In this document: positions 1 through 9,100 of the stretch, piece by piece
Numbering within the stretch: position 1 is the first letter of the stretch
Layout of the letters: each line of letters opens with the position of its first letter
Origin: Lachnospiraceae bacterium
GTDB taxonomy: Bacteria > Bacillota > Clostridia > Lachnospirales > Lachnospiraceae
Direction of reading: 5' to 3'
DNA: 64,000 bases
NCBI GenBank assembly: GCA_017526745.1
Contig: JAFXQX010000012.1
Coordinates: 99,607 to 163,606 of the forward strand
The notes under the pieces: model-generated
Told to the model about the DNA's origin: nothing
Seen by the model: only the letters and a program-made list of their open reading frames with translations
Databases searched by the model: none
Translations under genes and position numbers: made by a program

Positions 1-2
1 AG

Positions 3-770
3 GAGATAGAGAGGCAGAAAATGGAAGCCGCACTTCCGGAGGGAAGGCAGCCGCAGAACATGGCTGAAGCTGCGATCGGACTCGTTGGAAAAGACATCTT
101 TGAAAAACTCGTCAAAGGATATACTGCCAAGCAGTGGGGAAGATGTGCCGAAGAACTTCCTCCCTTTATCATCAAAAGACTTCCGGTAAGGTTTACGTAT
201 GACAACAACTACTTCAATGACAGATACCAGGGTATTCCCATAGGCGGGTATACCCGGATCATAGAGAAGATGCTTGAAGGTTGTGATGTACGCCTGTCAT
301 CTGATTTTTTCGCGGACCGAAAAGAGCTGTGCGCACTGGCGGATACCGTAGTATTTACGGGAATGATCGACGAGTATTATGATTACCGTTTCGGGGAACT
401 TGAGTACAGGAGCTTAAGGTTTGAGAACAAAGTGCTTGATACTCAAAATTTCCAGGGAAATGCGGTCGTAAACTATACCGAATACGAGATCCCCTACACC
501 AGGATCATAGAGCATAAGCATTTTGAATTCGGAGCGCAGGATAAAACGGTTATCACGTATGAATATCCCATGGCATGGAAGAAGGGTGACGAGCCGTACT
601 ATCCGCTCAATGACGACAGGAACAATAGACTGTACGAACAGTATCGGGCACTTGCGGACAAAGAGAAGAATCTGATCTTCGGAGGCCGCCTCGGCCGGTA
701 CAGATACTATGACATGCACCAGGTGGTCGCCTGTGCCCTCGAGGACTCTTTACAAGCACTGAAAGGCTGA
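3..770 (+). CDS. glf: UDP-galactopyranose mutase, C-terminal part (5' end outside window)
   Basis: Interconverts UDP-galactopyranose and UDP-galactofuranose, supplying Galf for surface glycans; a cytosolic FAD enzyme. The reading frame is open from base 3, so the gene begins upstream of the window, and the Met codon at 21 is internal. About 255 residues are visible of a family length near 370, so the N-terminal FAD-binding Rossmann part is missing only because of the window edge. Family marks seen: a TGMIDEYYDYRFGELEYRSL stretch and, near the C-terminus, GRLGRYRYYDMHQVV, both typical of the mutase active-site region. The stop lies 3 nt before dnaE. The 54-58 kb region holds a further glycan cluster, but nothing here shows that the two are linked. 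Confident assignment. Confidence 0.93.
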   Translation, partial: EIERQKMEAALPEGRQPQNMAEAAIGLVGKDIFEKLVKGYTAKQWGRCAEELPPFIIKRLPVRFTYDNNYFNDRYQGIPIGGYTRIIEKMLEGCDVRLSSDFFADRKELCALADTVVFTGMIDEYYDYRFGELEYRSLRFENKVLDTQNFQGNAVVNYTEYEIPYTRIIEHKHFEFGAQDKTVITYEYPMAWKKGDEPYYPLNDDRNNRLYEQYRALADKEKNLIFGGRLGRYRYYDMHQVVACALEDSLQALKG

Positions 771-773
771 TAT

Positions 774-3700
774 ATGTCATTTGTACATCTTCATACCCAT
801 ACGGAGTATTCTCTCCTGGACGGGTCCAACAAGATAAAAGAATATGTGCGGTATGTCAAGGAACTTGGCATGAATGCGGCAGCTATCACCGATCACGGCG
901 TTATGTACGGCGTTATTGATTTTTACCGTTTTGCAAAGGAAAACGGCATCAAGCCCATCATCGGCTGTGAGGTGTATGTTGCGCCCAATTCCCGCTTTGA
1001 CAGGGAACAGACCGGGGGTGAGGACAGGTACTACCACCTGATCCTTCTTGCCGAGAACAATACAGGCTACCGGAACCTTATGAAGATCGTGAGTGCGGGT
1101 TTTACCGAAGGATATTACTATAAACCCCGTATCGACAAAGAGCTCCTTGCAAAATACCACGAGGGACTGATAGCCGCTTCCGCCTGTCTTGCGGGCGAAG
1201 TTGCGAGATACATTCAGAAGAATATGTATGAGGAGGCCAAAGAAGCCGCAAGATCATACCTTGAAATATTCGGGAAGGATAACTATTTTCTCGAGCTTCA
1301 GGACCATGGCATTCCAGAACAGAAGACAGTCAACCAGGCACTCCTTCGCATCAGCCGTGAACTGGACATCCCGCTTATCGCAACGAATGACGTTCATTAT
1401 ACGTACGCCGATGATGCCAATGCGCATGATCTTCTCCTGTGCATCCAGACAGGCAAGAAGGTTACCGATGAAGACAGGCTCCGCTATGAGGGCGGACAGT
1501 TCTATGTAAAATCAGAGGATGAGATGAAAGAACTCTTCCCCTATGCTCCCGAGGCGCTCGAGAATACCCAGAAGATCGCCGACAGGTGCAATGTCGAGAT
1601 TGAATTCGGAAAATCACGACTCCCTCATTTTGAGGTACCCGAAGGGTATGATTCGTGGACTTACCTTCGCAAGCTCTGTTATGACGGGCTTGAAAAAAGA
1701 TACAGCGGATACGGGGAGGATATCAGACAGCGCCTTGAGTATGAGCTCGATACGATTAAGACAATGGGATTCGTGGATTATTTCCTTATTGTCTGGGACT
1801 TCATCCATTACGCAAAATCAAACGGATTCTATGTCGGACCCGGGCGGGGAAGTGCGGCCGGATCCATTGTTTCATACTGCCTTGAGATAACGAACATAGA
1901 TCCGATCAGATATCAGCTGCTGTTTGAGAGGTTCCTCAATCCCGAGAGAGTCACCATGCCTGATATCGACGTGGACTTTGACGAGCACCGCCCAGACGTT
2001 ATCGATTATGTGGTCAATAAATACGGCAAGGACAAGGTCGTCCAGATAGTCACATTCGGAACTCTTAAGGCAAAGGGCGTTGTAAGGGATGTGGGACGTG
2101 TACTGGACCTTCCGTATTCCTACTGTGACAATATTGCCAAGGCGATCCCGAATGTTCTGGATATAACGCTTAAGAAAGCTCTTGATATGGGAGGTGACCT
2201 GAAGAACATCTATGAATCCGATCCTCAGGCCAAAAACCTCATAGACATGGCGATGAGGCTTGAAGGACTGCCTCGTCATTCTTCCATGCATGCCGCCGGA
2301 GTCGTGATCTGTCCCGATTCTGCCGACGAACTGGTACCCCTTGCCAGAGGATCCGACGGAACGATCGTGACGCAGTATGTGGCAACAACACTTGAGGAAC
2401 TGGGTCTTCTCAAGATGGATTTTTTGGGCCTTGTTACGCTTACCGTTATCAAGGAGGCAATAAGGTATGTCCGCGAGAACACGGGGGAAGTAATAGACGT
2501 TGACAGGCTCGATTATAACGATGAAAAAGTATACGACTATATAGGGACCGGCAAGACTGACGGAATATTCCAGCTTGAAAGTTCGGGTATGAAGAACTTT
2601 ATGAAAGAACTGCGCCCCAAGAACCTTGAGGATGTCATTGCGGGAATATCATTGTACCGTCCGGGGCCCATGGACTTTATCCCGGTATATATAAAAGGCA
2701 AGAACTCAAGGGGAGATATATCATATGATACTCCTTTGCTTGAGCCGATACTTGCGCCGACTTACGGCTGTATCGTTTACCAGGAACAGGTAATGCAGAT
2801 AGTGCGGGATCTGGGAGGATATACCCTCGGAAGGTCAGACCTTGTCCGCCGTGCGATGAGTAAGAAAAAACGTGACGTGATGGAGAAGGAACGCAAGAAT
2901 TTCGTATACGGCAACAAAGAGGAAAATGTGCCCGGATGCCTTTCCAAAGGCATTTCGGAGTCTGTTGCGAACAAGATATACGACGACATGATGGATTTTG
3001 CGGAATATGCCTTTAACAAATCACATGCCGCAGCTTACTCCGTTGTTGCATATCAGACAGCATACCTTAAGTATTATCATCCCGTTGAGTTCATGGCGGC
3101 ATTGCTTACAAGCGTTATCGACAACTCGGCGAAAGTATCGGAATACATATACTCATGCAAGCTGATGGGCATCCCGATACTTCCTCCGGACATAAACCGC
3201 GGAGTGGCGGGATTTTCGGTTGAAAAGGATTCCATACTGTACGGGCTTGCTTCGATCAAAGGTGTCGGCTGGCCGGTGATAGAGGCAGTTGTACGAGAGA
3301 GAGAGGCCGGCGGAAACTTTATCGACATTTTTGATTTTCTGTCAAGAATGGAAGGCAGGGAAGTCAATAAAAGGGTTGTTGAAAACTTTATCAAGGCAGG
3401 TGCATTCGACTCATTTAAAGGCACCCGCAAACAGCTGATGAGTGTCTATGGGATATTCATGGATGGCGTCTTAAAGGACAGAAAGAAAAACATGGCCGGA
3501 CAGATGTCATTGTTTGATATTGCCGATGCGGACACAAAAAACGATATGGCTGTCGATTTTCCGGATGTGGGAGAGTTTTCGAAAAACGAACTGCTCTCAT
3601 ACGAAAAAGAAGTTCTCGGTGTATATGTTTCCGGGCATCCGCTTGAGGAGAACGAAGCGTTATGGCGCAGGCACATCACGAACATGACGACCGATTTTCT

Positions 3701-4220
3701 CTACAATGAGGAAGAACGGCGCGTCAAGGTCAGTGACGGCGAAAAGGTCGTGATAGGCGGAATAATAGAATCTAAGACCGTCAAGTATACAAGGAACAAC
3801 AAGATCATGGCATTTCTTACCATAGAGGATCTTGTCGGAACCGTTGAGGTCATTGTATGGCCCGATGATTACGAAAAGAACTCCGCATCGCTTACGGAAG
3901 AATCAAAAGTGTTCATCGAGGGGCGTGTTTCGGCCGAAGAAGACAAGGATGCCAAGGTGATCTGCAACAGGATCATCCCTTTTGATGATATCCCCAAGAA
4001 ACTGTGGATCAAGTTCGCGGCAAAAGAAGACTATACACAAAATGAGGACAGACTGAATAAAATAATTGCGGATTCTGATGGTAAGGATATAATTGTAATA
4101 TACGTTGAGAGCACAAAAGAAAAGAAAGAGTATTCAAGAAACAGAGGAGTGCTGGCAAACGAGGAACTGATATCAAGACTCTCATCAGCGTTCGGAAGCG
4201 AGAACGTGAGACTGACATAA
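774..4220 (+). CDS. dnaE: DNA polymerase III alpha subunit DnaE
   Basis: Catalytic subunit of a replicative DNA polymerase (C family), 1148 aa, the usual DnaE1 length. The N-terminal PHP domain begins HLHTHTEYS (about residue 5). The polymerase core has GPGRGSAAGS, the catalytic pair in PDIDVDF (about residues 396-402) and a third acidic residue in KMDFLG (about D549). An internal beta-clamp-binding motif QMSLF sits at about residues 910-914, followed by a C-terminal OB fold (about 995-1070). The domain order is PHP-palm-fingers-OB and there is no PolC-type exonuclease insertion, so this is DnaE rather than PolC. It starts 3 nt after glf and is followed by pfkA with a 28-nt gap, so co-transcription is likely. 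Confidence 0.97.
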   Translation: MSFVHLHTHTEYSLLDGSNKIKEYVRYVKELGMNAAAITDHGVMYGVIDFYRFAKENGIKPIIGCEVYVAPNSRFDREQTGGEDRYYHLILLAENNTGYRNLMKIVSAGFTEGYYYKPRIDKELLAKYHEGLIAASACLAGEVARYIQKNMYEEAKEAARSYLEIFGKDNYFLELQDHGIPEQKTVNQALLRISRELDIPLIATNDVHYTYADDANAHDLLLCIQTGKKVTDEDRLRYEGGQFYVKSEDEMKELFPYAPEALENTQKIADRCNVEIEFGKSRLPHFEVPEGYDSWTYLRKLCYDGLEKRYSGYGEDIRQRLEYELDTIKTMGFVDYFLIVWDFIHYAKSNGFYVGPGRGSAAGSIVSYCLEITNIDPIRYQLLFERFLNPERVTMPDIDVDFDEHRPDVIDYVVNKYGKDKVVQIVTFGTLKAKGVVRDVGRVLDLPYSYCDNIAKAIPNVLDITLKKALDMGGDLKNIYESDPQAKNLIDMAMRLEGLPRHSSMHAAGVVICPDSADELVPLARGSDGTIVTQYVATTLEELGLLKMDFLGLVTLTVIKEAIRYVRENTGEVIDVDRLDYNDEKVYDYIGTGKTDGIFQLESSGMKNFMKELRPKNLEDVIAGISLYRPGPMDFIPVYIKGKNSRGDISYDTPLLEPILAPTYGCIVYQEQVMQIVRDLGGYTLGRSDLVRRAMSKKKRDVMEKERKNFVYGNKEENVPGCLSKGISESVANKIYDDMMDFAEYAFNKSHAAAYSVVAYQTAYLKYYHPVEFMAALLTSVIDNSAKVSEYIYSCKLMGIPILPPDINRGVAGFSVEKDSILYGLASIKGVGWPVIEAVVREREAGGNFIDIFDFLSRMEGREVNKRVVENFIKAGAFDSFKGTRKQLMSVYGIFMDGVLKDRKKNMAGQMSLFDIADADTKNDMAVDFPDVGEFSKNELLSYEKEVLGVYVSGHPLEENEALWRRHITNMTTDFLYNEEERRVKVSDGEKVVIGGIIESKTVKYTRNNKIMAFLTIEDLVGTVEVIVWPDDYEKNSASLTEESKVFIEGRVSAEEDKDAKVICNRIIPFDDIPKKLWIKFAAKEDYTQNEDRLNKIIADSDGKDIIVIYVESTKEKKEYSRNRGVLANEELISRLSSAFGSENVRLT

Positions 4221-4248
4221 GACTATTTCGCTCTAAGGAGACATGAAC

Positions 4249-5223
4249 ATGGCAAAAGAGATTCGTACGATCGGTGTGCTTACAAGCGGAGGAGATGCTC
4301 CGGGTATGAATGCGGCCATAAGAGCCGTTGTCCGCAAAGCCATTGCGTCAGGCATGAAGGTAATGGGCATTGAAAAAGGTTACAGGGGACTTCTCGACGA
4401 GGAGATATATGAGATGTCACCAAGGGATGTATCCGATTCCATTCAGAGAGGCGGAACCATTCTGCGTACCGCAAGGTGTGAGGAGTTCCTTACTGAAGAG
4501 GGACAGAAGGCAGGAGCAAGAGCCTGCAAGAAGCACGGGATTGACGGACTGGTTGCGATAGGGGGAGACGGGACTTACCGCGGAGCACAGAAGCTTGCGG
4601 CTCTCGGTATCAATACGATCGGCGTCCCCGCTACCATTGACCTTGACATATCGTCGACCGACTATACGATAGGTTTTGATACAGCTGTTAATACCGCAAT
4701 GCAGGCGATAGATAAGGTAAGGGATACGTCATCTTCCCACGAGAGATGTTCGATAATCGAAGTTATGGGAAGGAATGCCGGATATATAGCCCTCTGGTGC
4801 GGTGTTGCAAACGGAGCGGAGGACATCCTTATACCCGAGAAATATGCTTATGAAGAGCAGGAGATAATCAACAATATAATCAACAACCGCAAGAAAGGAA
4901 AGACACACCATATCATCATTAATGCGGAAGGTATCGGCCATTCGACCTCAATGGCACGAAGGATAGAGGCTGCAACAGGACTCGAGACAAGGGCTACGAT
5001 ACTCGGGCATATGCAGCGCGGAGGATCACCCACATGCCGTGACAGATATTATGCGTCAATGATGGGTGCATATGCTGTCGACCTGCTTTGCGACGGTCAG
5101 AGTAACCGTGTTGTATGCGTCAGAAACGGCGAATGGTGTGATTATGATATAGATGAGGCACTTGCCATGGAGAAGCATATCTCCGAGTACGAGTATCAGG
5201 TCAGCAGGGCCCTGGCTATATAA
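4249..5223 (+). CDS. pfkA: ATP-dependent 6-phosphofructokinase
   Basis: Phosphorylates fructose-6-phosphate to fructose-1,6-bisphosphate in glycolysis. AAGGAG at 4235-4240 is only 2 nt from the ATG at 4243 but 8 nt from the ATG at 4249, so the start is set at 4249 (324 aa). Motifs: TSGGDAPGMNAAIR near the N-terminus, GGDGTYRGA (Gly after the Asp, as in ATP-type rather than pyrophosphate-type enzymes), the substrate loop PATIDLDISSTDYTIGFDTA, MGRNAGYIAL, and GHMQRGGSP. The catalytic loop reads TIDLD where the textbook enzyme has TIDND. fba, encoding the next glycolytic enzyme, lies at 51.3 kb in the same window but not in the same operon. Confidence 0.96.
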   Translation: MAKEIRTIGVLTSGGDAPGMNAAIRAVVRKAIASGMKVMGIEKGYRGLLDEEIYEMSPRDVSDSIQRGGTILRTARCEEFLTEEGQKAGARACKKHGIDGLVAIGGDGTYRGAQKLAALGINTIGVPATIDLDISSTDYTIGFDTAVNTAMQAIDKVRDTSSSHERCSIIEVMGRNAGYIALWCGVANGAEDILIPEKYAYEEQEIINNIINNRKKGKTHHIIINAEGIGHSTSMARRIEAATGLETRATILGHMQRGGSPTCRDRYYASMMGAYAVDLLCDGQSNRVVCVRNGEWCDYDIDEALAMEKHISEYEYQVSRALAI

Positions 5224-5235
5224 ACAGGGAACGGT

Positions 5236-6006
5236 ATGATAACGAGCACATCCAACGAGAGAATAAAGTATGTGACATCTGTCGTTAAAAACACAAAAGC
5301 CCGCCGCAAGGAGGGCGTTTTTGTGGTAGAGGGTGAAAAGATGGTACAGGAGATACCTTCGGGGATCCTTCTGGAGTGTTTTGTTTCGGAAGACTTTACA
5401 CCGTCCGCAGGGTTTGATCCGGCCGGATCCTTAGGACAGGAGCCTGTGGTAGTATCTGCCGGCGTTTTCAAAAAGATGTCTGACACGACGACTCCTCAGG
5501 GAATACTGTGTCTTTGCAGGCAGGACAGACTGACACTGAGCGATCTTCTCTCCCAAAGAGATAAGGGAGGATTGAAGTTGCTTATACTTGAGGGGATCCA
5601 GGACCCCGGAAATCTCGGGACGATGATAAGGACCGCGGAAGGAGCAGGCTTTGATGCGGTCATAGCGGATGAGAATACGGTAGATGTTTATAATCCGAAG
5701 ACCATCCGGTCTACGATGGGTTCACTTTTCAGGGTTCCGGTGATAACCGTTCCGGATCTTTACGGTGCCGTAAGTGATCTTAAAAGATCATCGGTTACGG
5801 TTTATGCCGCCGCCCTTGATGCGATGGCGGATTTTCGGGAAGAAGAGTACGGTATGCGTCTTGCGTTTCTTATAGGAAATGAGGGGAACGGCCTTTCCGC
5901 CGGGATGATAGATGCGGCGGATAGGACCGTAAAGATCCCGATGAAAGGAAAACTTGAATCATTGAATGCTGCGGTTGCAGCTGCGATTCTGATGTACAGC
6001 GTTTAA
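5236..6006 (+). CDS. TrmH/SpoU-family RNA 2'-O-methyltransferase
   Basis: Predicted S-adenosylmethionine-dependent ribose methyltransferase acting on rRNA or tRNA (256 aa). The N-terminal substrate-binding part begins with the typical ITSTSNERIKYV and EGVFVVEGEKMV. The SPOUT domain follows with its three knot motifs: ILEGIQDPGNLGTMIRTAEG, FLIGNEGNGLS and PMKGKLESLNAAVAAAILMY. The substrate nucleotide cannot be read from sequence; annotations in this clade are usually 23S rRNA methyltransferase. It starts 12 nt after pfkA and precedes proC by 10 nt, so it is likely part of the same transcript. Confidence 0.9.
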   Translation: MITSTSNERIKYVTSVVKNTKARRKEGVFVVEGEKMVQEIPSGILLECFVSEDFTPSAGFDPAGSLGQEPVVVSAGVFKKMSDTTTPQGILCLCRQDRLTLSDLLSQRDKGGLKLLILEGIQDPGNLGTMIRTAEGAGFDAVIADENTVDVYNPKTIRSTMGSLFRVPVITVPDLYGAVSDLKRSSVTVYAAALDAMADFREEEYGMRLAFLIGNEGNGLSAGMIDAADRTVKIPMKGKLESLNAAVAAAILMYSV

Positions 6007-6016
6007 GGAGGCTACT

Positions 6017-6811
6017 ATGAAACTTGCAGTGATCGGACTTGGCAATATGGCAACGGCGATGATCTCCGGGATCATCAGGGCAAAGCTTGTCGCACCTTCC
6101 GATATTTACGGGTCGGACGTGAACCCTTCCCAGACCCAAAAGGCTCAAACGGATCTGAAGATCAATACATGTGCGACAAATGAGGAAGCCGTAAAAGGGA
6201 GCGATTATGTTATCATAGCCGTTAAACCTCAGGTTTATGAGTCTGTTCTTCCCGAGATCAGGGCATGTCTTAATGACGCTCAGACAGTCATTTCGATAGC
6301 ACCGGGAAAGACACTGTCTTATCTTGAGGACAAACTCGGAACAAATGCGTCGATCGTACGTATCATGCCCAACACGCCGGCGCTTGTGGGAGAAGGATGC
6401 ACAGGTGTGTGCAGGAATGCGAATGTCTCTGATGAGGGCTTTACATTTGTTATGAAGCTGCTTTCGTCGTTCGGAAAGGCTTTTGAAGTGGCGGAGCATG
6501 CCATGGATGCAGTTGTTGCCGTATCGGGCAGTTCCCCTGCATATGTGTTCATGCTCATAGAAGCGATGGCTGACGGAGCCGTGGCTGAAGGGCTTGACAG
6601 GGCAACCGCCGTAAGGATGGCAGCGCAGGCTGTACTCGGAAGTGCAAAGATGGTCCTCGAGACCAGAAAACATCCCGGAGAGCTTAAGGACATGGTCTGC
6701 TCTCCTGCGGGAACAACGATCGAGGCAGTTGCGGTGCTTGAAGAGGGCGCATTCAGAGGTACTGTGATGGATGCGATGAGCGCATGTGCCGAAAAATCAC
6801 GCAAAATTTGA
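6017..6811 (+). CDS. proC: Pyrroline-5-carboxylate reductase
   Basis: Last step of proline synthesis: reduces 1-pyrroline-5-carboxylate to proline with NAD(P)H. 264 aa, the normal length. The N-terminal Rossmann fold begins VIGLGNMATAMISGI. The family signature lies in the C-terminal half: VSGSSPAYVFMLIEAMADGAV, VLGSAKMVLE, HPGELKDMVCSPAGTTIEAV. The start is fixed by AGGAGG about 5 nt upstream of ATG 6017. The stop codon lies inside the -35 box of the next gene's promoter, which ends this cluster of genes. Confidence 0.96.
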   Translation: MKLAVIGLGNMATAMISGIIRAKLVAPSDIYGSDVNPSQTQKAQTDLKINTCATNEEAVKGSDYVIIAVKPQVYESVLPEIRACLNDAQTVISIAPGKTLSYLEDKLGTNASIVRIMPNTPALVGEGCTGVCRNANVSDEGFTFVMKLLSSFGKAFEVAEHAMDAVVAVSGSSPAYVFMLIEAMADGAVAEGLDRATAVRMAAQAVLGSAKMVLETRKHPGELKDMVCSPAGTTIEAVAVLEEGAFRGTVMDAMSACAEKSRKI

Positions 6812-6836
6812 CTTATACCGGTAGGTTTGGTATAAT
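6808..6836 (+). promoter_or_regulatory. Sigma-A type promoter for the SH3/SleB hydrolase gene
   Basis: TTGACT at 6808-6813, a 17-nt spacer, and TATAAT at 6831-6836. The -35 box overlaps the proC stop codon. Predicted transcription start is about 40 nt before the ATG at 6883. Confidence 0.8.
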
Positions 6837-6882
6837 TCCAAGGCCGTATGTGTAACAGTTTTGTAACATTTTGGAGGAAGAA

Positions 6883-8052
6883 ATGAGAAAACTTACATGG
6901 CCGGCATTGGTGACAGCGTTATTGCTTGTCTTTGTCGGAACATGGGGGAGTACGGTCAAGGCAACGGCAGCCGATGCGAAGATGCGCATCGTGACAGCGG
7001 GGGCAGCAAAAGCCGTTACTGTTGACAGAACAAAAAGTGTTGCATCGAACAATACACTGAATATCGAGATCGTTAAGGACACAGCGGCGACAAAGAAGGG
7101 AGAAGTCGCAGGTATTCCTTACGATAAACTGGTGATGGCCGACGTTGATGAGGCTGTCAATGTCAGGGACAGTGCATCCGAAGACGGTAAGCTTATCGGT
7201 AAATTCTTCAAGGAGTGCGGAGGAGAGATACTCGAAAAGGGCGACGGATGGACAAAGGTCAAAACAGGTGATCTTACAGGCTGGATCAAGAACGATTTCC
7301 TTCTGTTTGGTGATAAGGCAGCAGAGCTCGCCGAGAAGGTTGTTGAGAAGACGGCTACATGTACTACAGATTGTCTTCGTGTACGTAAGACTGCTGATCC
7401 TGACGGAACGGTCCTCGATCTTCTTGCCAACGGAGACCAGATGGCAGTCCTCGGACAGGATGGCGAATGGACCAAGGTTGAGTTCTCCGATGGTGAAGAG
7501 GGCTACGTATCTTCTGAATTTGTGAAGGTCGCCGATACACTAGGTACCGGTAAGACCATGGAAGTTATAAATGCCGAAGAGGAAGCGGTAAAGAAGGAAA
7601 GGGCCAAGGCCGAGGAAGCAGTCAAAAAGGCAGAGGAAGCGTCCAAGAAGGCTGAAGTTGACAAGAACCGCACGACGGAAACAACCAAGACCAATACCGG
7701 TGCGGTTGCAGCCGAGGTAAGCGACCAGGTACTGCTTGCGGCGCTGATACAGGCAGAGGGGGGCAACCAGCCTTATGAAGGCCAGGTATCGGTGGGAACG
7801 GTCGTGATGAACCGCTTAAAGAGCGGACGATACGGAGGAAGTGTTGCATCCGTAATATATGCAAAAGGACAGTTTGGCCCGGCCGGAAGCGGACAGGTCG
7901 CTCAAATCGCGGCAGCAGGCCCCAAGGCATCATGCCTCCAGGCAGCTTCGGATGCGTTAAGCGGAGTCAGCTATATCGGCGGAGCAACCCATTTCAGAAA
8001 TGTCAGGTCAGGCTATCCCGGAATCGTTATAGGATCTCACGTTTTCTGGTAA
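6883..8052 (+). CDS. Secreted SH3-domain cell wall hydrolase (SleB/CwlJ type)
   Basis: Predicted exported peptidoglycan hydrolase, 389 aa. The start is the ATG at 6883, because GGAGG at 6873-6877 lies just ahead and the in-frame codon at 6871 is TTG inside that site. Layout: signal peptide (residues 1-30, hydrophobic LVTALLLVFVGTWG); bacterial SH3 domain 1 (about 90-150, AVNVRDSASEDGKLIG); SH3 domain 2 (about 155-220, CLRVRKTADPDGTVLDLL); a charged Glu/Lys/Ala linker (about 230-270) likely to be helical; and a C-terminal Hydrolase_2/SleB domain (about 280-389) with LLAALIQAEGGNQPYEGQ, whose Glu is the expected catalytic residue, and VMNRLKSGRYGGSV. SleB domains open spore cortex in sporulating relatives, but the SH3 repeats point to vegetative wall turnover. 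Confidence 0.88.
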   Translation: MRKLTWPALVTALLLVFVGTWGSTVKATAADAKMRIVTAGAAKAVTVDRTKSVASNNTLNIEIVKDTAATKKGEVAGIPYDKLVMADVDEAVNVRDSASEDGKLIGKFFKECGGEILEKGDGWTKVKTGDLTGWIKNDFLLFGDKAAELAEKVVEKTATCTTDCLRVRKTADPDGTVLDLLANGDQMAVLGQDGEWTKVEFSDGEEGYVSSEFVKVADTLGTGKTMEVINAEEEAVKKERAKAEEAVKKAEEASKKAEVDKNRTTETTKTNTGAVAAEVSDQVLLAALIQAEGGNQPYEGQVSVGTVVMNRLKSGRYGGSVASVIYAKGQFGPAGSGQVAQIAAAGPKASCLQAASDALSGVSYIGGATHFRNVRSGYPGIVIGSHVFW

Positions 8053-8095
8053 AAGGAGCGGATCCGAAAACCCGGATATTGAAAGGATCGATTTA

Positions 8096-8809
8096 ATGAA
8101 GAAGATAAAGGTTATGACCGCACTTGTTTGTGCTCTGGCATGCTTAATGGCGACGCCTGTTTGCGCAACTGTTGCGGACTATTATGATCTTGGTTTTGTT
8201 AAGTTCAACGGAACATACGTTAACCGCTGGGGAACGCCGATCCCGAACGTTACGGCAAGGGGTATAGATGTTTCTTCATATCAGGAGACTATCGACTGGG
8301 CTGCCGTTGCAACCGATGATGTAAGTTTTGCCTTCATCAGATGCGGCACGACCAATACGGGTCCCGATAAGATGTTTGAAACAAATGCGGCAGGAGCTGC
8401 TGCGAACGGGATCCCGTTCGGGATATACTATCGTACATATGCTCCGAATGAAGAGATCGCAAAACTTGAAGCACAGTACACTGTTTTGTGCGCTCAGAAC
8501 ACAGGAGCCACACTTCCGCTTGTTATGGATGTGGAAGGAAGCACGCTTGCAGCACTCGGTACAACGCAGCTTCAGAAGAACATCCAGGCTTGGTGTGATG
8601 TCGTAAAGGCCGCAGGATACACTCCGATGGTATACACATCCAAGAGCTTTATGAACACTTACATAAAATCGTGCCCGTGTGACAAATGGATCGCCCAGTA
8701 CGGCGACACCTTCACATATACGGGCGGAGCAAGTTACTGGCAGTGTTCAAGTCACGGATTTGTAAACGGTATCCCCGGACGCGTTGATATAGACTTCAGA
8801 TTAAACTGA
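8096..8809 (+). CDS. Secreted GH25 lysozyme-like muramidase
   Basis: Predicted N-acetylmuramidase of glycoside hydrolase family 25, 237 aa. The signal peptide is MKKIKVMTALVCALACLMA with a likely Ala-x-Ala type cut near residue 25. The GH25 domain fills the rest: GIDVSSYQETIDW (first catalytic Asp), VSFAFIRCG, PFGIYYRTYA, PLVMDVEGS (acidic catalytic pair), MVYTSKSFMNTY, KWIAQYG and a closing WQCSSHG...VDIDFRLN. There is no wall-binding repeat. GAAAGGA about 9 nt upstream supports ATG 8096. It follows the SH3/SleB gene by 43 nt with no terminator seen between them, so the two wall hydrolases are probably transcribed together. Confidence 0.92.
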   Translation: MKKIKVMTALVCALACLMATPVCATVADYYDLGFVKFNGTYVNRWGTPIPNVTARGIDVSSYQETIDWAAVATDDVSFAFIRCGTTNTGPDKMFETNAAGAAANGIPFGIYYRTYAPNEEIAKLEAQYTVLCAQNTGATLPLVMDVEGSTLAALGTTQLQKNIQAWCDVVKAAGYTPMVYTSKSFMNTYIKSCPCDKWIAQYGDTFTYTGGASYWQCSSHGFVNGIPGRVDIDFRLN

Positions 8810-8831
8810 TCATATTTCATTCATGATATAC

Positions 8832-8860
8832 TTGCATTGATGTGATGCTTCGTGTATAAT
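8832..8860 (+). promoter_or_regulatory. Promoter of the tRNA-Gln gene
   Basis: TTGCAT at 8832-8837, 17-nt spacer, TATAAT at 8855-8860; transcription would start about 20 nt before the mature tRNA 5' end. Confidence 0.7.
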
Positions 8861-8888
8861 TACGTTCGTTGCAGTTGCAGCGGACCAT

Positions 8889-8960
8889 AGGGCTATAGCC
8901 AAACGGTAAGGCAGCGGACTCTGACTCCGTCATCTGAAGGTTCGAATCCTTCTAGCCCTG
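8889..8960 (+). tRNA. tRNA-Gln (anticodon CTG)
   Basis: 72-nt cloverleaf. The acceptor stem AGGGCTA (8889-8895) pairs with TAGCCCT (8953-8959), followed by the discriminator base G. The anticodon arm has a 7-nt loop CTCTGAC, giving CTG (reads CAG, Gln). GGTTCGAATCC forms the T arm. The 3' half from 8915 is also the left attachment site of the mobile element and is repeated exactly at 29894-29939, so the present 3' end of this gene may have been supplied by the element while keeping the tRNA intact. Confidence 0.95.
8915..8960 (+). repeat. attL: left copy of the 46-bp attachment core
   Basis: The 46 bases from 8915 match 29894-29939 without a mismatch; the bases just outside both ends differ (8914 g/29893 a; 8961 g/29940 c). 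The repeat covers the anticodon arm to the discriminator base of tRNA-Gln, a classic target for tyrosine integrases. Confidence 0.92.
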
Positions 8961-8970
8961 GTCAAAAAAA

Positions 8971-9003
8971 GGCCATTGTATGATTACATACAGTGGTCTT
9001 TTT
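8971..9003 (+). terminator. Rho-independent terminator after tRNA-Gln (element-supplied)
   Basis: GGCCATTGTATG (8971-8982) pairs, with G-U pairs, with CATACAGTGGTC (8987-8998), followed by a T run. It lies inside the element, so it replaces the chromosomal terminator now found beyond attR at 29943-29980. Confidence 0.75.
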
Positions 9004-9100
9004 GTGTTGATTTTACGGCATTTCTCGAGAGTCGATCATAAGAAAATCTTTCATGATCATGTCAGTACAGATCAGTAATCATTTTCTCAATTTCACTCAA

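Noticed and set aside
5870..6673. A 267-codon open frame on the - strand
   Set aside because: Antisense to the TrmH-like and proC genes; rich in Cys/His/Arg/Ser and without domain features.
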